Source: Bacteroidia bacterium (GTDB lineage: Bacteria > Bacteroidota > Bacteroidia > Flavobacteriales > Flavobacteriaceae). Taken from it: a stretch of 64,000 bases of DNA. The stretch covers positions 82,999-146,998 of the forward strand of contig JAUIFO010000011.1 in NCBI GenBank assembly GCA_030430385.1, read 5' to 3'. Below the pieces are notes generated by a model. It had not been told where the DNA came from and ran no database searches. It saw only the letters and a program-made list of their open reading frames with translations. Of this stretch, positions 56,606 through 64,000 are shown in pieces. The stretch's first letter is position 1, and each line of letters starts with the position of its first letter. The translations under genes were made by a program, and so were the position numbers.

Positions 56606-57103
56606 TCAATCGCTTGTGTACTGTATAAGGTCTCCTTTTTCAAGATTCCATTTATCTGTAAGTCCAGCATTGACTTCAAGCACATATTGAGCTGGTCCTT
56701 CAGAAGGTAGTGACGTTTCATCCATTGGTTTTGCATTCTTTTGAATACTAACCACTTTAAAGTCTTCAGAAATGAAAATGATATCTAATGGGATTTTAGT
56801 GTTCTTCATATAGAAACTCCTAAAATCACTATTGGAAAAAATGAAGAGCATAGCTTGTCGATCTTTCATGCTATCACGATACATTAAACCTGTTTGTGTT
56901 GCATAGTCATCATCAGAAATTTCAATATCTAGTTGGGCAATGATAGAATCTGTCGTTGCCTTTTTGAGTTGAAGCGTGCCTTCTTTTTTAAATACTATAG
57001 TTATAGGTTTTACAGAGGTGTTATTGCCTTTGTCTTCTTTGCAGGATACTCCAAATAAAACAAGTCCAGATACAATAAGAACTTTAGCCCATCTGTAATT
57101 CAT
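56606..57103 (-). CDS. DUF192 lipoprotein
   Basis: The protein has 165 residues. The N-terminus ends in GLVLFGVSCKED, a lipobox with Cys at about residue 21, so it should be processed by the Lgt encoded directly upstream. The DUF192 domain is visible in TQTGLMYRDSMKDRQAMLFI, FYMKNTKIPLDIIFIS and GPAQYVLEVNAGL. The family function is unknown. It lies 5 bases downstream of lgt, probably in the same operon. Confidence 0.88.
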   Translation of the reverse strand: MNYRWAKVLIVSGLVLFGVSCKEDKGNNTSVKPITIVFKKEGTLQLKKATTDSIIAQLDIEISDDDYATQTGLMYRDSMKDRQAMLFIFSNSDFRSFYMKNTKIPLDIIFISEDFKVVSIQKNAKPMDETSLPSEGPAQYVLEVNAGLTDKWNLEKGDLIQYTSD

Positions 57104-57108
57104 AACAA

Positions 57109-58035
57109 TTAACTCAGCTTGGTTTTCGCTTTGTAAACAAACATAAAATACAAACCAATAAGGATGAAAGGAATACTTAAAACTTGTCCTGTTTGTAGGC
57201 CTAAAATTGTAAAGTATTCTTCACCTTGAGGTTCTTTTACAAACTCTACAAAGAAACGAACGGTCCATAGTAATACAAGGAACAAACCGAATAAGAAGCC
57301 TTGTTGGTTACGCTTGTCTGTTTTCCAATAGAAGAACAATAAAATTAAAAACACAAAAACATAACAAAATGCTTCATATAGTTGCGCTGGATGTCTTAAT
57401 GGAATAGCGCTTAGAGCTTCAGTGTATTTTGGGTTGCTACCAAAAGCTTTATAAGCTTCAGTTGCATCTTTAATTCCTGTGGCTTTTACAATATCATATT
57501 TGTTGTATTCATCTTGAATAAATCTAACACCTAAGCTAGATTCAGTAACTCTACCAATAATTTCAGAATTGATAAAATTTCCAATCCTAACAAAAACAGC
57601 ACCGAAGGCTACAGGAACAACAACACGATCTAAAATCCATAATACCGTTTTTTTTATGACCTTTTTGTTGTAGAGGTACATGGAGATGATCATACCAATG
57701 GCTGCACCATGACTTGCCAAACCTTGAAATCCTGTAAATCTAACACCATCAGAAAAGGAAAATGGTAAAAAGATGCTAAAAAAGTCGTCGTTAATAAGTT
57801 CAGGTTGATAAAAAATAACATGACCTAATCGTGCGCCTAACATGATACCAATCACCGAATAGATAAAAAGAGAATCTAATGCCTCGTTAGTTTGATTTTC
57901 ATTCTTGTAGATACGTTTCATAATGTAGAAACCAAGCAGAAAAGCAACAATCCACATTAAACTGTAATAGTGAAGGGTAAAAACACCTAAATCAATTCCT
58001 TTTGAAGGATTCCAAACAATATCTAAAGCAAGCAT
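57109..58035 (-). CDS. lgt: Prolipoprotein diacylglyceryl transferase
   Basis: The 308-residue inner-membrane enzyme adds diacylglycerol to the lipobox cysteine of prolipoproteins. Seven membrane segments are visible. Signatures are GARLGHVIFYQP (about residues 57-68), GFQGLASHGAAIG (about 93-110), the Lgt motif RIGNFINSEIIGR (about 160) and RHPAQLYEAFCY (about 200). The gene is between yidD and the DUF192 lipoprotein gene on the minus strand. Confidence 0.95.
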   Translation of the reverse strand: MLALDIVWNPSKGIDLGVFTLHYYSLMWIVAFLLGFYIMKRIYKNENQTNEALDSLFIYSVIGIMLGARLGHVIFYQPELINDDFFSIFLPFSFSDGVRFTGFQGLASHGAAIGMIISMYLYNKKVIKKTVLWILDRVVVPVAFGAVFVRIGNFINSEIIGRVTESSLGVRFIQDEYNKYDIVKATGIKDATEAYKAFGSNPKYTEALSAIPLRHPAQLYEAFCYVFVFLILLFFYWKTDKRNQQGFLFGLFLVLLWTVRFFVEFVKEPQGEEYFTILGLQTGQVLSIPFILIGLYFMFVYKAKTKLS

Positions 58036-58098
58036 AATTTTATTTTGAGTCGTAAAGATAGTATTTATGACGAAAAAGAAATCAACCTTAAGATAGTT

Positions 58099-58332
58099 TT
58101 AATCTTCTTTTTCAGGAACAGGATCGTAACCAGATCTACCCCAGGGATGACAACTAAAAATTCGCTTTAAAGCCAATTTGCCACCTTTAAGTAAGCCGTG
58201 TTTTTCCAGGGCTTCTTTGGAGTAATGTGAACATGTAGGTTGAAACCTGCATGTAGCAGGCGTTAGAGGTGATATTAAAGTTTGATAAACTTTAATGATC
58301 AATATAAAAGGTGCAATTAGAATACGTTTCAC
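58099..58332 (-). CDS. yidD: Membrane protein insertion efficiency factor YidD
   Basis: The protein has about 77 residues and the full YidD signature: [24 protein letters not shown] and [17 protein letters not shown]. The Cys and Arg residues are conserved. It supports insertion of membrane proteins through YidC. I chose the GTG at 58332 because it yields the usual MKRILIAPF start. A TTG at 58338, which shares four bases with the cysS stop codon, is possible and adds two residues. It lies directly after cysS and 63 bases before lgt. Confidence 0.88.
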   Translation of the reverse strand: MKRILIAPFILIIKVYQTLISPLTPATCRFQPTCSHYSKEALEKHGLLKGGKLALKRIFSCHPWGRSGYDPVPEKED

Positions 58333-58334
58333 GA

Positions 58335-59816
58335 TCAATTAGTAGAAAAAGTGGTACCATCCTTACCATCTTTTAACTGAATTCCTTTTGCAGCGAGTTC
58401 ATCTCTAATTTTATCAGATAAGGCAAAGTCTTTGTTGGCTCTAGCTTCTTGACGTAATTGTATCAATAATTCTACAGCTCCAGAGAGTTTTTCAGAACTT
58501 GTATCAGCTTGAGCAACATTGACCAAACCAAGAACATCAAAAGTAAAGGCATTCATAGTTTGCTTTAAAAGCTCCAGGTCTTCAGATGTTAAAGACGCTT
58601 TGTCATCTTTAATTTGATTCACAACTTTAGCAGCTTCAAATAAATGTGCAATGAGAATAGGCGAATTAAAATCGTCATTCATAGCATCATAACACTTTTG
58701 TTTCCATTCAGAAACATTAAATGTAGATGTCGTTCCTGCAGTAATAGTTTCAAGTGTATTGATAGCTTCCATCAATCTGTTAAAGCCTTTTTCACTAGCT
58801 AATAAACCATCATCAGTTAAATCTAAGATGCTTCTGTACGATGACATCGCGTTAAAGAAGCGAATCACACTCGGCGAATAAGCCTTACTGAAGAAGGTGT
58901 TGTTACCCGAAAGTAATTCGTGCGGATTTACTGTATTTCCTGTGGTTTTAGACATGCGTTGTCCGTTGAGCTGAAGCATATTGGCATGCATCCAATAATT
59001 TACAGGAGAAATACCTTTAGCAGCTTCGCTTTGAGCAATTTCACACTCGTGATGAGGAAATTTAAGATCCATTCCACCGCCATGAATATCGAAGTTATCT
59101 CCAAGATATTTCGTACTCATTGCAGTACATTCTAGATGCCATCCAGGAAAACCATCACTCCAAGGCGAAGGCCATCTCATAATATGTTGCGGTTCGGCAC
59201 GCTTCCAAAGTGCAAAATCTTGAGGATTCTTTTTATCACTTTGACCATCAAGGGCTCTCGTGTTATGAATAAGGTCTTCAAGTTTGCGTTTACTCAACTT
59301 CCCATACTCATTCGCTTCATTAAACTTGTGTACATCAAAATACACCGAACCATTAACCACATAAGCAAAACCATTATCAATAATCGTTTTTATAAGTTCG
59401 ATTTGTTCAATAATGTGTCCAGTTGCAGTAGGTTCAATACTAGGTGGAAGAAAATTAAGCGTATTGAGGATGTTGTGGAAATCAACCGTATAACGTTGCA
59501 CCACTTCCATAGGTTCTATTTGTTCTAAACGTGCTTTTTTAGTGATCTTATCTTCACCTACATCAGCATCATTTTCTAAATGTCCAGCATCTGTAATGTT
59601 TCTTACATAACGCACTTTATAGCCTAAATGCTTAAAATATCTATAGATCATATCAAAAGACATGAACGTTCTTACATTTCCTAAATGAACATTGCTGTAA
59701 ACTGTAGGTCCACAAACATACATACCAATATATCCTTCTTCAATAGGTTTGAAGACTTCTTTCTTTCCAGTTAATGAATTATAGATATGAATAGATTGAT
59801 TTTGGTATGGTTGCAT
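58335..59816 (-). CDS. cysS: Cysteinyl-tRNA synthetase
   Basis: The 493-residue class I synthetase charges tRNA-Cys. The zinc/HIGH region is [20 protein letters not shown] (about residues 28-47, HLGN as the HIGH motif). The Zn ligands continue in [13 protein letters not shown] with [20 protein letters not shown] (about 228-262). The KMSKS loop is [11 protein letters not shown] (about 287-297). The DALR-like anticodon-binding domain is at the C-terminus. It is part of a minus-strand block with folE upstream (25-base gap) and yidD downstream. Confidence 0.95.
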   Translation of the reverse strand: MQPYQNQSIHIYNSLTGKKEVFKPIEEGYIGMYVCGPTVYSNVHLGNVRTFMSFDMIYRYFKHLGYKVRYVRNITDAGHLENDADVGEDKITKKARLEQIEPMEVVQRYTVDFHNILNTLNFLPPSIEPTATGHIIEQIELIKTIIDNGFAYVVNGSVYFDVHKFNEANEYGKLSKRKLEDLIHNTRALDGQSDKKNPQDFALWKRAEPQHIMRWPSPWSDGFPGWHLECTAMSTKYLGDNFDIHGGGMDLKFPHHECEIAQSEAAKGISPVNYWMHANMLQLNGQRMSKTTGNTVNPHELLSGNNTFFSKAYSPSVIRFFNAMSSYRSILDLTDDGLLASEKGFNRLMEAINTLETITAGTTSTFNVSEWKQKCYDAMNDDFNSPILIAHLFEAAKVVNQIKDDKASLTSEDLELLKQTMNAFTFDVLGLVNVAQADTSSEKLSGAVELLIQLRQEARANKDFALSDKIRDELAAKGIQLKDGKDGTTFSTN

Positions 59817-59841
59817 GATGTTGGTAGGTTTGATTTAGAAA

Positions 59842-60519
59842 TTAAAATTCTGTATCAAGGTTGATATAATCTAAAAATTCTCGTTTAGTGTCTTTGTTTT
59901 TGAATTGCCCTCCAAATTCAGACGTTACAGTGCTACTATCAATATCTCTAATTCCTCTTGAATTAACACACAAGTGTTTCGCATCAATAACACAGGCAAC
60001 ATCTTCAGTATTTAAAACCTTTTGAAGCTCTTTTACAATTTGAATAGTAAGTCGTTCTTGCACCTGAGGACGTTTAGCAAAATAATCTACAATACGATTC
60101 ATTTTTGAAAGCCCAACAACAGTACCGTTAGAAATGTAGGCAACGTGAGCTTTTCCAACAATAGGGAGTAAGTGGTGTTCACAAGTTGAATATACTGTGA
60201 TATTTTTCTCTACAAGCATTTCGCCATACTTGTATTTGTTTTCAAAAGTGGAAGCTTTTGGTTTAGCATCAGGATCTAATCCGCCAAAAATCTCTTTTAC
60301 AAACATTTTAGCAACACGATTAGGAGTGCCTTTTAGGCTATCGTCTGTTAGATCAAGACCCAAAGTTTCCATAATATGACGTACATCATCTTTAATGATA
60401 TCGATCTTTTCGTCATTTGTAAGTTTGAAGGCGTCTTTTCGTAAAGGCGTTTCAGATGAAGATCCAATATGATCGTCACCGATAGCTTCAAAATTTTCCA
60501 AGTTTTTTTCTATTTTCAT
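59842..60519 (-). CDS. folE: GTP cyclohydrolase I
   Basis: The 225-residue enzyme converts GTP to dihydroneopterin triphosphate, the first step of folate (and queuosine precursor) synthesis. The zinc and active-site block STCEHHLLPIVGKAHVAYI (about residues 120-138), GLSKMNRIVDYFAKRPQVQERLT and VNSRGIRDIDSSTVTSEF are clear. It starts the minus-strand block folE-cysS-yidD-lgt-DUF192. On the minus strand TATCTTTG (60570-60577) matches the -7 promoter consensus, about 50 bases before the start. Confidence 0.94.
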   Translation of the reverse strand: MKIEKNLENFEAIGDDHIGSSSETPLRKDAFKLTNDEKIDIIKDDVRHIMETLGLDLTDDSLKGTPNRVAKMFVKEIFGGLDPDAKPKASTFENKYKYGEMLVEKNITVYSTCEHHLLPIVGKAHVAYISNGTVVGLSKMNRIVDYFAKRPQVQERLTIQIVKELQKVLNTEDVACVIDAKHLCVNSRGIRDIDSSTVTSEFGGQFKNKDTKREFLDYINLDTEF

Positions 60520-60727
60520 TAATTCTAATATTTTCTAAAAGAAGCCCATAAGTTCACTTTTAGAGTTTGCAAAGATAAACAATTAAAAAAAGTTAATAAC
60601 CAGGTAGGAGTTTTTTAATCTCAAATGTTATACTAATGTAAATATAGGTCGCTAATTGTGTCTCATTATTAACAGTATTTTAATTAAAATTTTCTTAAAT
60701 TTCACGTCTTTTTAATTGGTAGATAAT

Positions 60728-61201
60728 ATGAAATCAAAATTATTTTTGTCTTTAGCATTCATTCTTAGTTTGTTAACGGTAAACACAACGTATTCTCAAC
60801 AGAATCATAAACAAAAATCACTTACACATGTCGTTTATAATGATAATGTAAATGCACCATTAAGTAATACCGAATTACAATTTATTAATGATGTTTATGG
60901 TGATAATTCAGATGATATTTTAAATAATTCAAATCGCTTAAAGGATGTCAAAAATATCCTAAGAAATAGAGTTGAAATTATGTATTTACCTGGAAAGGAT
61001 TTAAGCTCTTTTGTAAACTTGTCTACAGTACCATTGTTTAATTCTTACAATAAGTCGTTAACAAGAGATGCCTTCTTTAATGAAGCTACATTTAATCCGT
61101 TGAAGTATCAATTTAACTTCCATTCAAGAGACGAAAACAAAACATTCAGGTTTGATAATTCTCAATATTTGATCATCATCAAATCTCAACACCCTCAATA
61201 A
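60728..61201 (+). CDS. Small exported protein preceding the CUB/PKD adhesin
   Basis: The 157 residues start at the ATG at 60728. A TTG at 60716 would add four residues before the signal peptide MKSKLFLSLAFILSLLTVNT, so I reject it. The mature protein is Asn/Asp-rich, without known domains (NDVYGDNSDDILNNSNR, then YNKSLTRDAFFNEATFNPLK). It lies 9 bases before a large adhesin gene, so they are almost certainly cotranscribed. Similar small proteins beside large T9SS adhesins are common in flavobacteria. The function is unknown. Confidence 0.7.
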   Translation: MKSKLFLSLAFILSLLTVNTTYSQQNHKQKSLTHVVYNDNVNAPLSNTELQFINDVYGDNSDDILNNSNRLKDVKNILRNRVEIMYLPGKDLSSFVNLSTVPLFNSYNKSLTRDAFFNEATFNPLKYQFNFHSRDENKTFRFDNSQYLIIIKSQHPQ

Positions 61202-61210
61202 AATTAGATT

Positions 61211-64000
61211 ATGAAAAAAGTAATTACGCTATTATTCTTCGCTTTTTCAATAGTAACTTATAGTCAGGATATCCTGATGCAAAATGGTACGTTTAATCAA
61301 TGTACTGATCGTTTTTTTGATTCAGGTGGAGAGTTTGGAACATATTCAGACAATGAGAATTTTTCATTAACCATTTGTCCTACAGCTGTTGGAGATGCAA
61401 TTCAGTTATCTTTTACGGAATTTAGTACACAACTTAATGCGGATATTCTGACCATATATGACGGACCAGATAATACCTTCCCTTCTTTTGGTAATTTTTC
61501 AGGAGGAAATAATCCAGGCATTGTTGAAGCTACAACTCCTTCTGGATGTTTAACGATTGAGTTCGTTTCAAATGGTTCAGGTACTACAACAGGTTGGGCT
61601 GCAGATATTGCATGTTTAACGCCATGTCAATCTATTGTAGCTAATATTGATAGTACAAATCCTGCTTTAGTAGGAAATATTGTTGTGGCTGATGTGAATG
61701 AGATGATTACATTTAATGGGAGTGGAACTTTTTCAATTAGTGGAGCAGGAGCAACATATTTTTGGGATTTTGGCGATGGTAATACTGCAACTGGACAATC
61801 TGTAACGCATCAATATGCTGCTGCAGGATTGTATGATGTAACTTTAGTAATTACTGATACAAACCCGTCTGGATGTTCTAGTACCAATAATATTGATATT
61901 GTTGCACAAATTGGTGCATCTGGACCAGGAAATCCATTTGTTGAAGCAGGTGAAAATGTGGTCATTGATTGTGCCGATGACTGTACTGATATAACTGCGG
62001 AATTTTTAGACATTGGAGAAACAAATACCTACACTGTCACTGAAATTCCTTTTGTGCCTCCTTTTGATTTTGATGGATTAACAAATTCATTAAACCCTAA
62101 CGCAGATGATCAATGGTCTAATGTTGAAAACTTACCTTTTGATTTTTGCTTCTTTGCCAATATTGAAACACAATTCCAAGTAGGTTCCAACGGTGTTATT
62201 AGTTTTGATGCGAATACTGGTGGAAATGGATGGGCTTTTACGGAAAGCTTACCTAATAATTCTAACGATACACTTGGTGAAGCAAATATTCTTACACCTA
62301 CACATGATATAGATCCAACGGAAAGTAATTCCGAAGAAATAGCTTGGGAAATTATTGGTACAGCTCCAAACAGAGTATTAGCAGTATCTTGGTTTGAAGT
62401 GCCTATGTACTCGTCGGCTTGTAATAATTTACTAGCTACGCACATGGCTGTACTATATGAAACCACTAATGTGATTGATATTTATATCAAGGATAAGCCT
62501 TTATGTACAGGATGGAATAGTGGTAATGCAGCAGTTGGTATTCAAAATGATGCTGGGACTACAGCTTTTGTTCCGCCAGGTAGAAATACAGGGCAATGGA
62601 CCACAACAGATGAAGCTTGGCGTTTTACACCTGCAGGTCCTAGTATTATTGATTTTGCTTGGTTAGATGCTTCAGGCACTGTATTAGGAACCGATCCTAC
62701 ACTAACGGTATGTCCAACGACGACGACGACCTATACTGCTCAGGTAACATATACAAATTGTAACGGAGATGAAGTTATTGTAACTGATGATGTGACTGTA
62801 AGTAAAGATGTGCCTTTTTCAGTTGATTTAGGTTCAGATCAAGATTTATGTGTTGGTGATGCAGATGTTGTTCTTGATGCTGATATTTCTAGTGGAACTG
62901 CTACATATCAATGGTTTGAAGATGGTATTTTAATGACTGGCGAAACTGGACCTACCTTAACAGTATCTTCACCTAACTCTGCTACTTATCTTGTTGAAGT
63001 TACTGATCAAAGTTGTACTTTAACAGATGAAGTTGTAATTACATTTTTTCCTAATCCAGTAATAAACCCAATATCAGTTTATGAATTATGTGATGATGCA
63101 GTTGTAGACGGTTTTACAGAATTTGATTTATCTACAAAAGATGCTGAAGTTATAGGTGTGCAAACAGATGTAACAATTTCTTATCACGCGTCTCAAACAG
63201 ATGCCGATGACGACATCAATCCTTTGCCTACTCTATTTACCAATACAGCAAACCCTCAAACAATTATAGTTAGAATAGAAAGTACTAATAACCCAAACTG
63301 TTATGTAACAACATCTTTTGATGTGTTAGTGTCTTCTGGAATTGTTCTAACGCAACCTGAAGATATGGTTGTTTGTGATGATATTTCTAGTGATGGTTTT
63401 GAATCTTTTGATTTGAATTCTCAAACACCAATAATCTTAAATGGACAAACAGGAGTGTCTCTTACATTCCATCCAACCCAAGCAGATGCAGATGCCAATA
63501 CGAATGCGCTTACAAGCCCATATACAAATACGTCTAACCCTCAAACTATATATGTTAGAGTTGAAAATGATTCTAATACCTTGTGTTTTGAAACATTATC
63601 ATTTGATTTAATAGTAAATCCTGGGCCAGCTGTTGTTGTGCCAACTCCTTTGTCTGTATGTGATGATGATTCTGATGGATTTATGATTTTTACTTTAGAA
63701 GATGCAAATGCAGAAGTAATTAATGGTCAAGCTAATGTTGTTGTTTCATATTATGAAACTTTAGCTGATGCGAATTCTCAATCTAATGAAATTTTCTCTC
63801 CTTACACGAACATCGTTCCGAATTTACAAACTGTAATTGTAAGATTAGATGATACTTCTAACGGTTGTTTTAGTACCACAACCTTAGATTTAGAGGTCAT
63901 TATGAATCCAACGGCAAATATATTAACGCCATTAGAGGTTTGTGATGATGACGATGATGGCTTTAGTGTTTTTACATTAACGTTAAAGGATTTAGAGGCA
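61211..64000 (+). CDS. CUB/PKD-domain surface adhesin, 3' end missing
   Basis: At least 930 codons are open to the window edge, so the gene is truncated at its 3' end. The signal peptide is MKKVITLLFFAFSIVTYS. A CUB-like domain follows (FGTYSDNENFSLTICPTAVGD ... LTIYDGPDN, about residues 35-135). A PKD domain contains YFWDFGDGNTATG ... HQYAAAGLYDVTLVI (about 150-220). A DUF-type beta region with FDFCFFANIETQFQVGSNGVISF precedes Ig-like repeats that start CDDDSDGFxxFTL. Such proteins usually end with a type B T9SS (gliding-associated) sorting domain, which would lie outside the window. It is probably a secreted or surface adhesin. Confidence 0.9.
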   Translation, partial: MKKVITLLFFAFSIVTYSQDILMQNGTFNQCTDRFFDSGGEFGTYSDNENFSLTICPTAVGDAIQLSFTEFSTQLNADILTIYDGPDNTFPSFGNFSGGNNPGIVEATTPSGCLTIEFVSNGSGTTTGWAADIACLTPCQSIVANIDSTNPALVGNIVVADVNEMITFNGSGTFSISGAGATYFWDFGDGNTATGQSVTHQYAAAGLYDVTLVITDTNPSGCSSTNNIDIVAQIGASGPGNPFVEAGENVVIDCADDCTDITAEFLDIGETNTYTVTEIPFVPPFDFDGLTNSLNPNADDQWSNVENLPFDFCFFANIETQFQVGSNGVISFDANTGGNGWAFTESLPNNSNDTLGEANILTPTHDIDPTESNSEEIAWEIIGTAPNRVLAVSWFEVPMYSSACNNLLATHMAVLYETTNVIDIYIKDKPLCTGWNSGNAAVGIQNDAGTTAFVPPGRNTGQWTTTDEAWRFTPAGPSIIDFAWLDASGTVLGTDPTLTVCPTTTTTYTAQVTYTNCNGDEVIVTDDVTVSKDVPFSVDLGSDQDLCVGDADVVLDADISSGTATYQWFEDGILMTGETGPTLTVSSPNSATYLVEVTDQSCTLTDEVVITFFPNPVINPISVYELCDDAVVDGFTEFDLSTKDAEVIGVQTDVTISYHASQTDADDDINPLPTLFTNTANPQTIIVRIESTNNPNCYVTTSFDVLVSSGIVLTQPEDMVVCDDISSDGFESFDLNSQTPIILNGQTGVSLTFHPTQADADANTNALTSPYTNTSNPQTIYVRVENDSNTLCFETLSFDLIVNPGPAVVVPTPLSVCDDDSDGFMIFTLEDANAEVINGQANVVVSYYETLADANSQSNEIFSPYTNIVPNLQTVIVRLDDTSNGCFSTTTLDLEVIMNPTANILTPLEVCDDDDDGFSVFTLTLKDLEA

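Noticed and set aside
58920..59528. Plus-strand ORFs inside cysS
   Set aside because: No domain or start region; cysS motifs on the minus strand cover the whole region.

Overview
The window comes from an AT-rich marine-type member of the Flavobacteriaceae (Bacteroidota). Support for this: promoter elements of the Bacteroidota form TAnnTTTG, weak or absent Shine-Dalgarno sites, several large exported proteins with C-terminal type IX secretion (T9SS) sorting domains, a fused SecDF, a FecI/FecR/TonB-receptor module, and a grasp-with-spasm RiPP cluster. The genus cannot be read from the sequence alone.

Layout. 1-3005: 3' part of a glycine/asparagine-rich repeat adhesin with a T9SS tail. 3125-9688: an LpxR-type lipid A deacylase gene convergent with a five-gene minus-strand operon (ECF sigma factor, FecR anti-sigma, TonB receptor, PagL-like deacylase, DinB/YfiT protein). 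10032-13032: ffh, folD and a TMEM164-like membrane protein. 13322-18238: a 1638-residue surface protein (P domain, vWA, 21 exact-length 81-bp repeats, T9SS tail). 18331-23983: a minus-strand run of HerA-like ATPase, lipoprotein, cupin, hydrolase, rluF, LytTR regulator and a secreted protein. 24091-31145: queE, then a hybrid-like sensor kinase, a LuxR-type response regulator and a tail-fibre/endosialidase-chaperone surface protein, ending in a second copy of the queE 3' end. 31213-44008: DUF2911 and YCF48-like secreted proteins, asnB, an ELWxxDGTxxGT repeat protein, an XRE/DUF4870 regulator, a CPBP protease, gyrB, a DUF6588-like barrel and mdh.

44115-52012 is the main accessory system: a minus-strand RiPP (graspetide-type) cluster. 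It has a VKOR-thioredoxin fusion, a small HTH regulator, a 58-residue double-glycine precursor too short for routine ORF calling, the ATP-grasp maturase, a 66-residue protein overlapping both neighbours, the SPASM maturase, a C39-peptidase ABC exporter and a HlyD adaptor. The likely order of events is modification by GwsG/GwsS, leader cleavage after Gly-Gly by the exporter, and export. The two core cysteines may be oxidised by the VKOR-thioredoxin protein. A decayed IS200/IS605 transposase lies directly beside the cluster at 52169-52475.

52755-64000: a small exported protein, secDF, then a minus-strand housekeeping block (DUF192 lipoprotein, lgt, yidD, cysS, folE), and finally a small exported protein followed by the 5' part of a large CUB/PKD adhesin that runs off the window.

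The most notable observations are the queE 3'-end duplication that brackets a sensor/regulator/tail-fibre island, the TACGTAG inverted-repeat array between that regulator and the tail-fibre gene, the complete RiPP cluster with its precursor, and the coupling of a PagL-like lipid A deacylase to a FecI/FecR signalling operon.
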